Shown: positions 22,325-34,746, counted from the first letter of the stretch. The stretch: 64,000 nt of DNA from Paralithodes platypus (GCA_032716605.1 CM064518.1:39425871-39489870), one strand, 5' to 3'. Notes: generated from the sequence alone by a model not told the origin. Numbers and translations are program-made.

Positions 22325-22740
22325 TCTTCCTCAACCTCTCTCTTCTTCCTCAATCTCTCTCTTCTCCTTCATACTCTCTCTTCTTCCTTAATCTTTCTCT
22401 TCTTCCTCAACCTCCTTTCTCTTCTTCCTCAACCTCCTTTCTCTTCTTCCTCAACCTCCTTTCTCTTCTTCCTTAATCTTTCTCTTCTTCCTCAACCTCC
22501 TTTCTCTTCTTCCTCAACCTCCTTTCTCTTCTTCCTCATTTGTTTTCCCTCTATCGATCTCTGCTTCCTCAATTTCTCTCTTTTCCTTCAACCTCTCTCC
22601 TTCGTCAATCTCTCTTTTCTGTCGCAACCTCTCACTTCTCCCTCTTTTTCTCTCCCCTTCTCTTCCTCTCCCCTTCTAACTAATAATTCATTCAAAGACC
22701 GTTCTCTCTCTCTATCACCCTCCTGGTTTCAACTACTTCT
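22325..22740. repeat. 22-bp pyrimidine minisatellite
   Basis: Repeats of CTCTTCTTCCTCAACCTCCTTT (22-bp period), most regular at 22395-22540, with degenerate CTTCCTCAATCTCT units around it. The Ser/Leu/Phe-rich plus-strand frame is a by-product. Confidence 0.85.
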
Positions 22741-23134
22741 ACATTTACAATTAATATCGCTACAGAACTAACACCATTTTGTATTTGTGTATTATGGTGA
22801 CGGTCATAACTTTCTTTCTGGTAATACCTATTATGTAATTAAATTCAGTATACTATATATATACAGTATATATATATATGCCTGCTCTTACATATTCAAA
22901 TGATTTAACTCTCTATTTCTTGTCTATTTAGTATACTGTATTTGTATTGTTTTCACTATTCCATCTTTTCTCCTTTTGATATTTACCTTAATTTTAATAT
23001 ACCAGTTGTTTCTTTATATTAAACATTATCTATCCCCAGGTTCTTGGAATAACTCAATAGTTTCGTATCCTTAAATATATTTTCATTTTATAGCATCGTA
23101 TTGTGTGTATTTTTCTTGTAAGCCCGTACATTAT

Positions 23135-23136
<2 letters not shown>

Positions 23137-23199
<63 letters not shown>

Positions 23200-23229
23200 A
23201 CAGTCTCTTTTGTCTGTATGGCAGTCTAT

Positions 23230-23301
<72 letters not shown>
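23137..23301. repeat. (GT)n and (CT)n microsatellites
   Basis: GT tract at 23137-23195, about 40 bp of unique sequence, CT tract at 23236-23301, then C/T-rich DNA to about 23570. Confidence 0.95.
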
Positions 23302-23307
<6 letters not shown>

Positions 23308-23703
23308 CCTTCATCACCGCTTATTTCCTCCCCCTCACCCCCCAATCTTCCCCGCTCTTCTTCCTTTTATTCATTTCCCGTTCTCTCTCTCTCTCACCTT
23401 TTTCTCTCCTCTCGGCCACTGCCTACATTTCCATATTCACCCCTTCCCTTCCATCACTTTTATTTCCTCTGTTCCTCCTCCCTCCTTCCCTCCTATCATT
23501 TTCTTGCGTCCCCTTTCCCTCACTCGTTCTGGCTTTTTGCCCGTTTCCACGTTTTATGTATTTTATTATCTCCGTCTGGGATTTTTGAAGAGATTGTTTT
23601 CATTGGCGTATGTCTGATTCTTTGTGTACATTATTTCTAAAAATCTATATTTTATTAATTTCACAACACCATACACCTCCAATGAAATTAATGAAAGCAT
23701 ATA

Positions 23704-23782
23704 GGTGATCCACCGGGATTCGAACCTGGGTTATCACACACATATTTTTAAACACTCTAACCATTACACCACCACGACGGTT
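23704..23782 (-). pseudogene. tRNA-like sequence (tRNA pseudogene or SINE head)
   Basis: On the minus strand, TGGTGTAATGGTTAGAGTG fits a tRNA D arm/A box, and CCAGGTTCGAATCCCGG fits a T arm with an intact B box and one stem mismatch. The anticodon arm (around TTTAAAAATATGTG) does not fold well and the acceptor strands do not pair. It is therefore not a working tRNA gene. A tRNA-derived SINE head is the likelier reading. Confidence 0.6.
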
Positions 23783-23789
23783 AAAACAT

Positions 23790-24847
23790 AAACCATAATA
23801 CTGAAATATTAAAATTATTATGTGTTACTATTATGTGAGTCGGTATAATTTTTGCATAAATTTGAATTTACATTGAATGTATTGACCATTGATACAAGGT
23901 CTGGCAATAATCCCGTGGCTTATAATGACTCCCTCATAAATTGTGTTAATGGGTTGCATGACTATGTTGACTTCCCAGTAGTTAGGAGCGTATCATTAAT
24001 ATCAATTATGCCAAACTTTGGTGGGTTCATTTTGTTTTTGTTTTTTGGCTCGTCATCGTATCTTTAAAGAAGATGACATAGGGTGCCGTGACGACGTCTG
24101 TTGGAAGTTTACTTCATCTGCCTACGGTGCGTGAAAAACAATTTTAACCATTGCATATCCTTGCAGATCTTTTTATTATAGTAGGCTACCTGATGCCCGT
24201 CGCACTCGGGGGGGGGGGGGGGGAGTGAGAGAAGTCCTTCTCTTGAGAGGTTATCCTGCATAATATACTGTATGTATATCAGCTCTTTTACAATGGAATT
24301 CCAGACCTGGAATAGCCTATCCTGATATAGGAGAATCGGGAGACCCTTCTGAAATTGATCGAGGGATGTGGTATCCATTTTGGATATCCCGTTGGTTATT
24401 GGTTGGTATCCCTTTGAGAGATATTCTAATATGTTATTGTATATAATGTAATGCCCACATGACATGGCTAGATACACTAACAAGAACGGTTGTGTATTGC
24501 TTAAAAACAAACGTTTGGCCTAACAACATATATCTACGCTAGTGTAACTTTTTTACATATATAGTTACCGCTTTCATGTTTATATATATATATTTATATA
24601 TTTGTGTTCAATTATATCCTTACCCGTTTCAAATAATGTTTAAGTGTATTATATGTATATTCAGTAACTTACTTCTATATGTCTATACCTTTAGCTGATA
24701 TGTCTGTCAATTGTACTATAATATTTTGCTTAGAAGAGGCAATGTGTTTAATATCAAGCGAGCCTTAATCACAAAAATCCTATAAAATCATAACCAAGTA
24801 ATAATTCACAGTATGTAAAACTCAATATTATGAACAGACTGTGAATT
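23790..24847. other. Unique AT-rich sequence, no gene seen
   Basis: Includes a 14-G run near 24209. The minus-strand 133-codon frame at 24109-24510 has ordinary composition (MFLSNTQPFLLVYLAMSCG start) but no motif I recognise and no support. It might be an old mobile-element remnant. Confidence 0.45.
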
Positions 24848-25001
24848 GCAACTATGGTCACATAATATTGCAACTATGGTCACATAATATTGCAACTATG
24901 GTCACATAATATTGCAACTATGGTCACATAATATTGCAACTATGGTGACATAATATTGCAACTATGGTCACATAATATTGCAACTATGGTCACATAATAT
25001 T
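24848..25001 (+). repeat. 22-bp tandem array, 7 units
   Basis: Seven head-to-tail units of GCAACTATGGTCACATAATATT from 24848 to 25001, start positions exactly 22 apart. All are identical except the fifth (24936), which has TGGTGA in place of TGGTCA. The array ends 108 bp before the exon at 25110. Confidence 0.98.
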
Positions 25002-25109
25002 TATCCTGGTGGCTTTATGATTTATGTGAAGATGAACATATACTAATGTTACTAACTACTATGCATGTGTATCAGATTTATCAATAATGTATTGTTATCG
25101 TTGTTGCAG

Positions 25110-25166
25110 CTGGCCTGGGAGTGAGCTGGGACTGGCAGAGATGGTGGACCTATGACGGTATATCAG
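25110..25166 (+). CDS. Internal coding exon, likely carbonic-anhydrase-related protein (CA10/CARPB-like)
   Basis: A 57-nt exon is bounded by an acceptor (TTGTTGCAG at 25101-25109) and a strong donor (CAG then GTACGT at 25167). In the only open phase the first two bases complete a codon begun in the previous exon, and the last base starts the next: phase 1 on both sides, a symmetric exon. It encodes GLGVSWDWQRWWTYDGIS. From memory of the family, arthropod CA10/CA11-type proteins have an N-terminal SW..WWTYDGIS segment leading into GP.FWG and the alpha-carbonic-anhydrase fold. Those proteins are secreted or membrane-associated, lack catalytic zinc ligands and act at synapses in vertebrates (neurexin partners). 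The next residue would be Gly, split by the intron, as expected for DGIS-G. The other two phases contain stops. No other exon of the gene was found in the window, so introns of at least 25 kb upstream and 38 kb downstream are implied. An active alpha-CA is an alternative. Confidence 0.6.
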
Positions 25167-25774
25167 GTACGTCCCAACACAGTCTGTAGTCGTGGTTTTA
25201 TAAGCTGGCGGTAGATTGCCTTATCTGAATCTTCATTACTCGGCTATAATGATAATTTTGTGCCGATAATGTCTTTGATTATGACAATTTTGCAATCGTT
25301 TCACATTTGTTCATTTAAGTATCGAGATTATCAGGTATATGGGACTATTATCAGGTACCTATGGGACTATTTGTTTCGTCAGGCGATAAAAATAAAATAC
25401 AATAAATAAATTAAACATTTATTAATACAACCATACATAAATAAATTGTACATACATCGGTCGTGGGTGCAACACTAAAGATCGACTCAAGGTGATGTCA
25501 CACGGCCGGTTGGTTTGGAGATGTTTCTAGCCTGTAAAGGATTTTGACAATTACTTTCCATCACATTTTCGGAGATGTTGCCTTTAATTACCTGATCATT
25601 TATATTCGTTATCAAGTCCTGGTAAAGTCAAAATCAATAGTTCGCCGAAAACCTACTTGAAATTGTTCGTGACATCTAGAGAGGGGGTGCATTAAATCAA
25701 CGTTTCTACGACGCAAAGCAGAAGGCATTGTTCCTACATGTTTGAAGATGCAATTGTAATAGTATATTCTCCCC
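25167..25774. other. Intronic sequence downstream of the exon, nothing recognised
   Basis: Starts with the GTACGT donor. A short direct repeat, ATTATCAGGTA, occurs at about 25326 and 25347. No other feature. Confidence 0.5.
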
Positions 25775-26721
<947 letters not shown>

Positions 26722-26797
26722 TATCTAGACAACCTTGCAGAGACCCCAAGTTCTGTGTAGTCCTTGTATCGATGTCATTATATATACCTCTCCACAG
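26722..26797 (+). mobile_element. Diverged CT-tailed repeat fragment
   Basis: CTAGACAACCTTGCAGAGAC and TTCTGTGTAGTCCTTGTATC align with the GTCCAGGCAACCTCGCAGG and ATCTGTGTGGCCAGTGTATC blocks of the copy at 51201-51348 (read on minus). Only a short CTCTCC follows. Confidence 0.5.
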
Positions 26798-26829
26798 ACA
26801 CATAGCTGGTGCCCTAAGAAACCAATACT

Positions 26830-27180
26830 CGCACATTTACCAAACTACACAGACACACAGACGTACTACACAGACAAACATAAGGACCGATCGACAGACA
26901 TTAATTCTCACCACAACAAGCACACACACACGCCCACACACACTTACAGATACATTATGTAGGCCACATAAACACACAGGCTCACGTAAATACATACATA
27001 CATAGATACACGCAAAAACAGACACACAGCCACATACACACACAGGCACACGTAAGTACATAAATACATATATACACGCAAAAGCAGACACACAGACACA
27101 TACACGCAGTCCACACTTACACACACACATAAGCACCAGACATAGCTATTCACACGTCACACAATAGACACTGACACACA
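26830..27180. repeat. CA-rich low-complexity DNA with a 66-bp duplication
   Basis: CACAGACACA-type sequence. Two units of about 66 bp beginning CACACAGG(C)(T/A)CACGTAA lie at about 26974 and 27040. Confidence 0.75.
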
Positions 27181-27344
27181 CATTGACCCATACTGTACAC
27201 TGACACACATCTCAGTGATCTATATTACGCAGGACGCACTATTTAAAGCCTGGCATACAGTCGCTATAAATACGCTCTCACACAAAGGCACACACATTTC
27301 AACAGTGTAACAAATTCTCTCTTTTGTGTAGTATTATCAATCAA

Positions 27345-27357
27345 TATCCATCCATCC

Positions 27358-27392
<35 letters not shown>

Positions 27393-27545
27393 CATCCATC
27401 CATCCATCCATCCATCCATCCATCCATCCATCCATCCATCCATCCATCCATCCATCCATCCATCCATCCATCCATCCATCCATCCATCCATCCATCCATC
27501 CATCTATCCATCTATCTATCTATCTGTCTGTCTGTCTGTCTAGAG
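27345..27545. repeat. (CATC)n/(TATC)n microsatellite
   Basis: TATC units, then about 30 CATC units, then TATC and TGTC units, followed by GAGAGAGG and a G run at 27550-27559. Confidence 0.95.
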
Positions 27546-28129
27546 AGAGGGGGGGGGGGAATATACTATTACAATTGTATCTTTAACATGTATGAATTAA
27601 TTAGACATTTATTATCCAGGTTTGTATACATAACAAATTACTTCTGCTTAATTAACTCAATCATGAACATTTCCAATATGCTAAATACGTAGGCAGTAAA
27701 GCGACATTCACACAAGGCATATTTTTTCAACAATGGATTCGGTATTTCTGGTTGAACAGCCTTTATATGTTTGACTAAAGGAATACAGCCACCTAAGAAA
27801 ATATATCTGTAATTAACATGATACAACTATGACACAATAAAGGTGAAATTTATTGCATTATAAACTTCATAATATTTTGTTATTGACTCTAATTCAAAGG
27901 TAACTATATACAAATCCGTCATCGAACATTTTCTTGTTAATTTTGTTTTTATAATAACGTTTTCGGGTGACAAGTGGATGAACAAATACGTAAAATGTAG
28001 TCTAAAGTAGTTTGTGCTATGAAAAAGCGTCCATTAATATGAATTTGTATTGTACTGTAATTTGGTTAACATTAAACTATGTTAGTAATCTTATAAAAGG
28101 ACTATAGGAATTATAAGTGCAAACTAATG

Positions 28130-28236
28130 GCAATTAACCCTCTGGCTCCCACAGGTCCTTTTTAAGTTAAGCAAAAGGCGTCTACTGATAGCCAGTATAA
28201 AAGGATGAAATCCGTCATGGTAAACTGAAAGGGGTA
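28130..28236. mobile_element. MITE-1 right half
   Basis: AATTAACCCTCTGGCTCCCACAGG... then GATAGCCAGTATAA and GTCATGGTAAACTGAAAGGGG match the right half of MITE-1. The left half is missing or too diverged to see. Confidence 0.6.
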
Positions 28237-29740
28237 TATGTTACAAAAAATATAATATCGAATGTTAATAATTATATACCTATCAAATATGGCAAAATAC
28301 CTGCGAAGTACAGTATAATACTATATATATTTGACCCCTTAACTCAAAGGTTCTTCCACTGGTAGCTTAATACGATCACTGATCTTCGATAGAATAAACA
28401 TATGATCAGTGTTTGGGTAGGAGTAATTAAAACAAAATCAGCCCTTTTAACGCCGTTCTAGAGCTGAACAAAATATATTGCTAGCGGATGTAATACTAAA
28501 CATAATAATACTGTATACCTGTATATATATATGGTAAACAAGAAAGCATTGCGTATGCAAAGTCCGAATTGTTGGGGTATTCAAATAACACGCATGGTTG
28601 CGTATGCACGTTTACAGCGAGAAATGTGATCTGGAATCGTCCTCTAGGTGATATTTATATGCTTTTCATTTTTACTTCAGCAAGTACGACGATAACTAAA
28701 TAAATTATTTAAAAATACAAAACAATAACTCTTAGCGTTCAGCAACCCACTTCTGGGCCGAAAAATAGGACATTTCTGAAATCAATCAATCAAACTACTA
28801 CAACACACACAAACCAAGGAATACTATATATTACGTCATATTATCCAGAGTTCTACATGGGTATGGGCTTTCAAAATAAATGTCAGTGTCAAGCAACATT
28901 TATTTAATTTTTCTTAAAAACTCAGCTACAGATTTCCCTACTTTTTAGTGGTGAATATTTAGAAGAGTATAATATGAGAATAGCTAAACTATTGTGGTGC
29001 TTAAACAGGTTTATCTGTATTCACGATAGAAGAATTTAACTACATATAATCTTGCAAGGCCAAATCAAGCTGGTCATTAATAACATAATTCACGAAACGA
29101 TCAGATTTCTCGTAGCAATGTATTGCAAAGGAGTACAAAGGAAACAACCCGCTGCTAAATTTACCATGCCATACCGATTTACTAATTTACTGATTAATCA
29201 AGTATTCTACGATGGAGGCACCTTATTATTATGTTAGCTACCATTACACGATAAAGGACATATACTGTACATGATTAAGTGGCAAGTATTACTTTTAATT
29301 TGTATTCTGATTATATAATTACATGAATAGGTTTTTTTTTCAAACTATAGTGCAGTGAACCCCTTCAGTATTATTGCATCTTTTTCCATGGTATTGTGGC
29401 TATTAATTAACGACAATTTTGAGTTTATATCGGGCTTGAGATATTGACATATATCACAAGGCCTTCATAAGCACACTAACATCGTTAAATGATAGCGAGA
29501 ATACAATGAACAGGGGTGATGGTACTGGGAACTAGAATAGCATCTAAAAGGTTTTAAATGATCCACGAAATAAATTAAACCGAACAAAAGAATAGCGTTG
29601 ATAATTAATGAAGGAGGAAGAGAGTAAATAGCTGCGACAATTACTGAATTGCCTTTTATTCCAACAGTTAAATTTTATGTGTCTTTCTACTTGCCTCTTC
29701 ACCCCTTGCAATCAACAAACACAAAATAATGGCTTTTTCC
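28237..29740. other. Unique AT-rich sequence, no gene seen
   Basis: No conserved frame or structure recognised. GGAGTACAAAGGAAACAA at 29129 is a short resemblance to the LINE-A 3' UTR block, too short to call. Confidence 0.45.
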
Positions 29741-29744
29741 CCTT

Positions 29745-30300
29745 CACTGCTACTCTACACCCACTGCCCTCACACTGCACTGCTGTATACTACACTACAC
29801 AGCACTGCAGTACACTCTCTCTGTATTACACTATACTACTCTACACTACATTGTCACTCTTACACTGTAGTATACACTTTACTAGACTGCACATATATAC
29901 ACTACTCTATGCTTCGCTACACTAAGCTACATTACAGTATGCTACACTGTACTACACTTCACAGCTGTATACTCTCCTACACTACATTAAACTACCCTAC
30001 TCTACAATATGGTACACTACACTACACTACATATTGATAAACTACACAGCACTCCATTACAGTATGCTACACTACACATCTTTACACTATCGTATGCTAC
30101 ACAATACTACTATATTCTTTACTAAACTGCACTGCACTACATTATAATATGCTACAGTACACAACACTACACTGCACTGCACTACAATACACTCCACCAC
30201 AATACAATACAATGATCTGATATGCACTTCACTAGTATAGCATCGTATAATATAATGCATTAAGCCATACCGCACTGCACTACTCTACAGTATGTTATCC
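29745..30300. repeat. Degenerate ACTAC/CACTA pentamer array, G-poor
   Basis: About 550 bp dominated by TACACTACACTGCACTAC-like sequence with very few G on the plus strand. Frames read as Tyr/Thr/Leu/His strings and are not genes. Confidence 0.8.
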
Positions 30301-30650
30301 TACAATACAGTAGCCTATAAGACTATTCAATACAATTCAGAGCACAACAACATGTTCTACATCAATGTACTACTTTGTTGCACATTAATGTACGTTCAAG
30401 TTTCTTATAATATATTCGGCATAAAGTGTTTACAATTTTGACCCTTAGTCTCTTGTACAGTAATTCAGGGAGGGTTGGAGCAAATGTGCCACGAATGTCA
30501 ATATCTAATTTGCATTTTCAGTCTTCCCAAATGTTATATCTATCAACTTGCGTGTTCAAGTTCTATTTGAGTTCAAGAAATTGCGGTACGTAAATCCTGA
30601 ACTGTTTATTATGAACAGTGCATAATTCACAGTTAACTACACCTTAAATG
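30301..30650. other. Unique sequence, no gene seen
   Basis: Nothing recognised. Confidence 0.5.
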
Positions 30651-30699
30651 TCTCAATATATATAGCAACACTCCACTACATTCTCTAATTGTTTTGTTA

Positions 30700-30925
30700 T
30701 GTCAGTTAATTCAGATAAATTCACCAGCGATAGGAACAATGTATCACAGTTTACTACGCTAGACAGGACATCATAATTTTCAACCAACTCCAGGTTCCTA
30801 TCTACTGCTAGGTGAACAGAAGGATTGAGTGTTAGACCCTTGCCCATCTGGTTCATCTTGGCCGGGAATCGAACCAATGTCCTCTCGGGTGTGAGCTAAA
30901 GGAACTATCAATGCACCAAAATGCT
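30700..30925 (-). mobile_element. tRNA-derived SINE of decapod type
   Basis: On the minus strand, CTTTAGCTCACACCCGAGAG and GGACATTGGTTCGATTCCCGG are tRNA-like A- and B-box regions. They are followed by GGGCAAGGGTCTAACACTCA, then CTTCTGTTCACCTAGCAGTA, then GATAGGAACCTGGAGTTGG. The last blocks match, from memory, a SINE body common in decapod genomes (GTTCACCTAGCAGTAAATAGG-like). The body diverges after the CCTGGAGTTGG block and no clear tail is seen. It is the main basis for the taxon call. Confidence 0.7.
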
Positions 30926-31189
30926 ACTCTTCTACTATATTCACCTGCAGTGAAAGGCGGTTCAAATAATACTCCATAATTCTCAGACGCTGGTGAAATA
31001 TTTTGAAATAAACCATTTAATCACATATCAAAGTCAGTATTTCCTCTTAATCAATGTTATCTGTCTCACGTGTATCACATAGTAAGGTACCAGCTACATA
31101 GTCAGGCGATTTTACATTGCATTGGAATTCGATATGCATCACTGTATGCCACATTAAAAAGCAATAAACTGCATACTGAACTTTTATAT

Positions 31190-31518
31190 CAAGCTATATT
31201 ACACTCTAAACTCTAATGCACTCTAAACTACCAATGTTCAACAACACACGCCTCACATTAAAACATATCCACTCTTCATCACAACTCCAGCCACAACTTG
31301 TGCTACGTCTCACAAATGCACCACACCAACCACTGCACATACCACATCCCTAAAGTTAAGCTAGCCGCACCTCAGATTCACTTAATCACGCTACACCTAC
31401 ACCACACCACCTCCCAACATTATACTCACATTCCTATAACAACCTGAATCACAAACTGAACATGTACTCTTCAAAACACTTTACACTTACATAATATACA
31501 TACACCTATACACTTTTA

Positions 31519-31590
<72 letters not shown>
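31190..31590. repeat. G-poor stretch ending in a (CA)n microsatellite
   Basis: 31190-31520 is C/A/T-rich with little G. A pure CA tract of about 68 bp lies at 31522-31589. Confidence 0.85.
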
Positions 31591-32317
31591 TAAACTTCCT
31601 GATTTCGCTCTTACACTATTATATACGGTTTGTGCGCATGACACATTCCTAGATAATTATGCAATGTGTGAAAGTAGTAGAGTAATAACAAAACTGGGAA
31701 AGCACTGTGCTGTGTAGCAAGGTGTATCTTAATTCAATTCAAGCAACAAAACCATTTGTAGACAACATTGAAATTTTATATGTCCAATTGAAAAATACGA
31801 AAATACTGTACGTGTATATCCATTGGATTAATGTATCAATCAACTGCACATTAATCGAACATTGTTATAGAAGTCTCTGATCAAATATCTGAATTTAGCC
31901 AAATCCACGATGTACATTCTATGGATTCCAAGTTGCCAGTACTTCAATGAGGTGAAGTCCTGACATCAAGCAAAGGATCGGACCTGGACACTAATCTAAT
32001 AGAAAGTTCATTATGCTAATTCGTTTTCAGCAATGCAGATCCATGATCTGATTTGTGCAAAAAACATGACTTAGTTAATCAAGTAAAGGGAGAAGAAGGT
32101 TAGTTTGTTATAGGTTATTCATCATATGAGCATGTTTAATATTAAACTAGGGAATACAAGTTCCATCGAAAACCATGAAAAAGTACGGAATTAAACCAAA
32201 AAAAGGCAAAGCTTTGTAAACTTAGAATAATATCTAAGAAAGCTGTCTGGAAAAACAAAAACAGAACACTGCCGCTGTATTAATGAAATATAGAATACTT
32301 TCAAAAGAGTATTAGCA
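31591..32317. other. Unique AT-rich sequence, no gene seen
   Basis: Nothing recognised. Confidence 0.5.
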
Positions 32318-33630
32318 ATGCTGCACCGACATCACCTCTACCAACACCCTACACCACTTTTACACACACCCTACAACACCTCTACACACACCCTATACCA
32401 CTTCTACACGCACCCTACACCACTTCTACAAACACCCGACAACACTTCTACAAACACCCTACACCACTTCTACACACCCTACACCACTTCTAAACACACC
32501 CTACACCACTTCTACACACCCTACACCACTTCTACACACACCCTACACCACTTCTACAAACACCTCTACTAACACCCTACAACACCTCTACACACACCCT
32601 ACACCACTTCTACAAACACCCTACATCACTTCTACAAACACTCTACGTCACCACTTCTACAAGCACCCTACAGCACCTCTACACACACCCTACACCACTT
32701 CTACAAACACCCTACATTACTTCTACAAAGACCCTAAACCACCTCTACACACACCCTATCCTCTACACACACCCTACACCACTTCTACAAACACCTACAT
32801 TACTTCTACAAAGACCCCTAAACCACCTCTAACACACAACCTACAACACTTCTACAACTCACCCTAGACACCTCTGCATCACACCCGACTGACACTTCTA
32901 CAAACACCCTACACAACTTCTACAAACACCTTACACCACTTCCACAAACACCCTACAATACTTCTACAAACACCCTACACCATTTCTACACACACCGGAC
33001 ACCACCTCTACACACACCCTACACCACTTCTACAAACACCCTACAACACTTCTACACACACCCTACAACACCTCTGCACACACCCTACAACACTTCTACA
33101 AACACCCTACACAACTTCTACAAACACCTTACACCACTTCCACAAACACCCTACAATACTTCTACAAACACCCTACACACACAACACCCTCTACACACAC
33201 CCTACACCACTTCTACAAACACCCTACACCCCCTCTACACACACCCTACACCACCTGTACAAACACCCTACACAACTTCTACAAACACCCTACACCCCCT
33301 CTACAAACAACCTACACCACCTCTACACACACCCTACACCACTTCTACAAACACCCTACACCACTTCTACAAAGACCCTACAACACCTCTACACACACCC
33401 TACACCACTTCTACAAACACTCTACACCAATTCTACAAACACCCTACGTCACCACTTCTACAAACACCCTACACCACTTCTACAAACACCCTACGTCGCC
33501 ACTTCTACAAACACCGTACACCACTTCTACAAACACCCTACAACACCTCAATACACACCTTACACCACTTCTACAAACACCCTACACCACTTCTACAAAC
33601 ACCCTACACCACCTCTACACACACCCTCGG
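32318..33630. repeat. 1.3-kb minisatellite, 22-bp unit ACCCTACACCACTTCTACAA
   Basis: About 58 units with a 22-bp consensus that begins ACCCTACACCACTTCTACAA and ends AC. Variants CACCTCTACACAC alternate with CACTTCTACAAAC, suggesting higher-order mixing. The plus strand is almost free of G for 1.3 kb. Frames read Thr/Leu/His/Tyr/Phe repeats. Confidence 0.95.
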
Positions 33631-33769
33631 CTGCTCACTTCCCCTCTCTGTCGTGTTGTAAATTCCCCAAATACTAACAGGCCATTCTGCTATTTGTTTA
33701 TTTATTCGGAGTGTGGACCTCTCTTTTCCTCTCGCTCACCCCTTCTTCTCCTTCGCTATGAGTGTGTGT

Positions 33770-33790
33770 GTGCTTATGTATGTGTGTGTG

Positions 33791-33821
<31 letters not shown>

Positions 33822-33860
33822 TTGAGTGTGCCTGAGTCTGTGTGTGTGTGTTTCCTTTCC
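33770..33860. repeat. (GT)n microsatellite, interrupted
   Basis: GT runs broken by TTTGTG and TTTGAGTGTGCC. Confidence 0.9.
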
Positions 33861-34007
33861 TCCTTCACCCTTCTCCTTCGATGTGTTGCTGTACTCTTCC
33901 CTTGTGTTCAGTTTTACCTTCGTAGTTAAGTTCTCCGCTTAATTATTACCTTGCGCGTCCCCGTAAACATTAAGTGCAAGGTATATTTTCTCAGTACTGT
34001 CCGGCTG

Positions 34008-34188
34008 TGTGTGTGTGTGGTTTTATGCGAGTGAGAGAGACAAAAGGCAGAACTGCCTGTGGCGAGTGTCTCTCCCAGGGCTGAAAGAGTGACGGCCAAA
34101 ATCAAGGGACGTTCGAGCCAAAATGCCTGGACGCACGGAGTTTGAAGCAGTTTAAGTAATAGGAAGGGGGAAAGACTGATTCTGGGAG
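34008..34188 (-). mobile_element. LINE-B 3' end fragment
   Basis: The plus-strand blocks GAGACAAAAGGCAGAACTGC, GAAAGAGTGACGGCCAAAAT and GGACGCACGGAGTTTGAAGC match 46690-46860 (LINE-B 3' end) and 60248-60336. It is 5'-truncated and non-coding. The 3' side (lower coordinates) meets a GT tract. Confidence 0.8.
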
Positions 34189-34746
34189 AGAGCGTGTGTG
34201 TTTTCATAATATATATCGAAAACGACTGACTAGATTCCGACGAGATTTTGCCAGCACCTTCATTTGTTACCTAAATACACCTCATTCACTTTATGTTGAC
34301 GACGATCCTGTCCCCTCATTTCTCCCTCGTCTGACGCTTCCGAATATGACCAAGAAAGGTGCATGTTCGATATTCACGATGTTCAAAGTGATAATTCTTA
34401 GTCACTTAACACATTTTGGATATGATTGAATTAGCCTAATTGGCGGTGAGGGCCTTTAGCCCTATATATTAATATGATAATATCTATAATAATATTGCTT
34501 GGCATAACACAATACTTTGTGGTTACATTCCTTGTATCATTATGCATACCTGATTAATTTCTGCAATCGATACTATATGTACTGGTATGTCTTTCTTCAT
34601 AAATTGATTTGGAAGACATTTGGTCCGACTCTTCATTTCGTTCCTGAAATTATCCCATTAACTTTCATTCTTATTAAACAAGTTACCTGCCGCCTCTAAC
34701 TGTCCTCTTCCTAAGCCATGGAAAGTGTTCTATCTATTCCCAGACC

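Noticed and set aside
22133..22771. 212-codon plus-strand frame
   Set aside because: Composed of the end of the CCCAGTGA element and the pyrimidine minisatellite. Ser/Leu/Phe/Pro composition only.
24109..24510. 133-codon minus-strand frame as a gene
   Set aside because: Ordinary composition but no recognisable motif, includes translation of a G run (PPPPP), and no supporting signals visible.
24848..25001. CRISPR array
   Set aside because: Units are directly adjacent with no spacers, and the DNA is eukaryotic. It is a plain tandem repeat.
29129..29160. Third LINE-A 3' UTR copy (AGTACAAAGGAAACAA)
   Set aside because: The match is under 20 bp, with no further similarity on either side.
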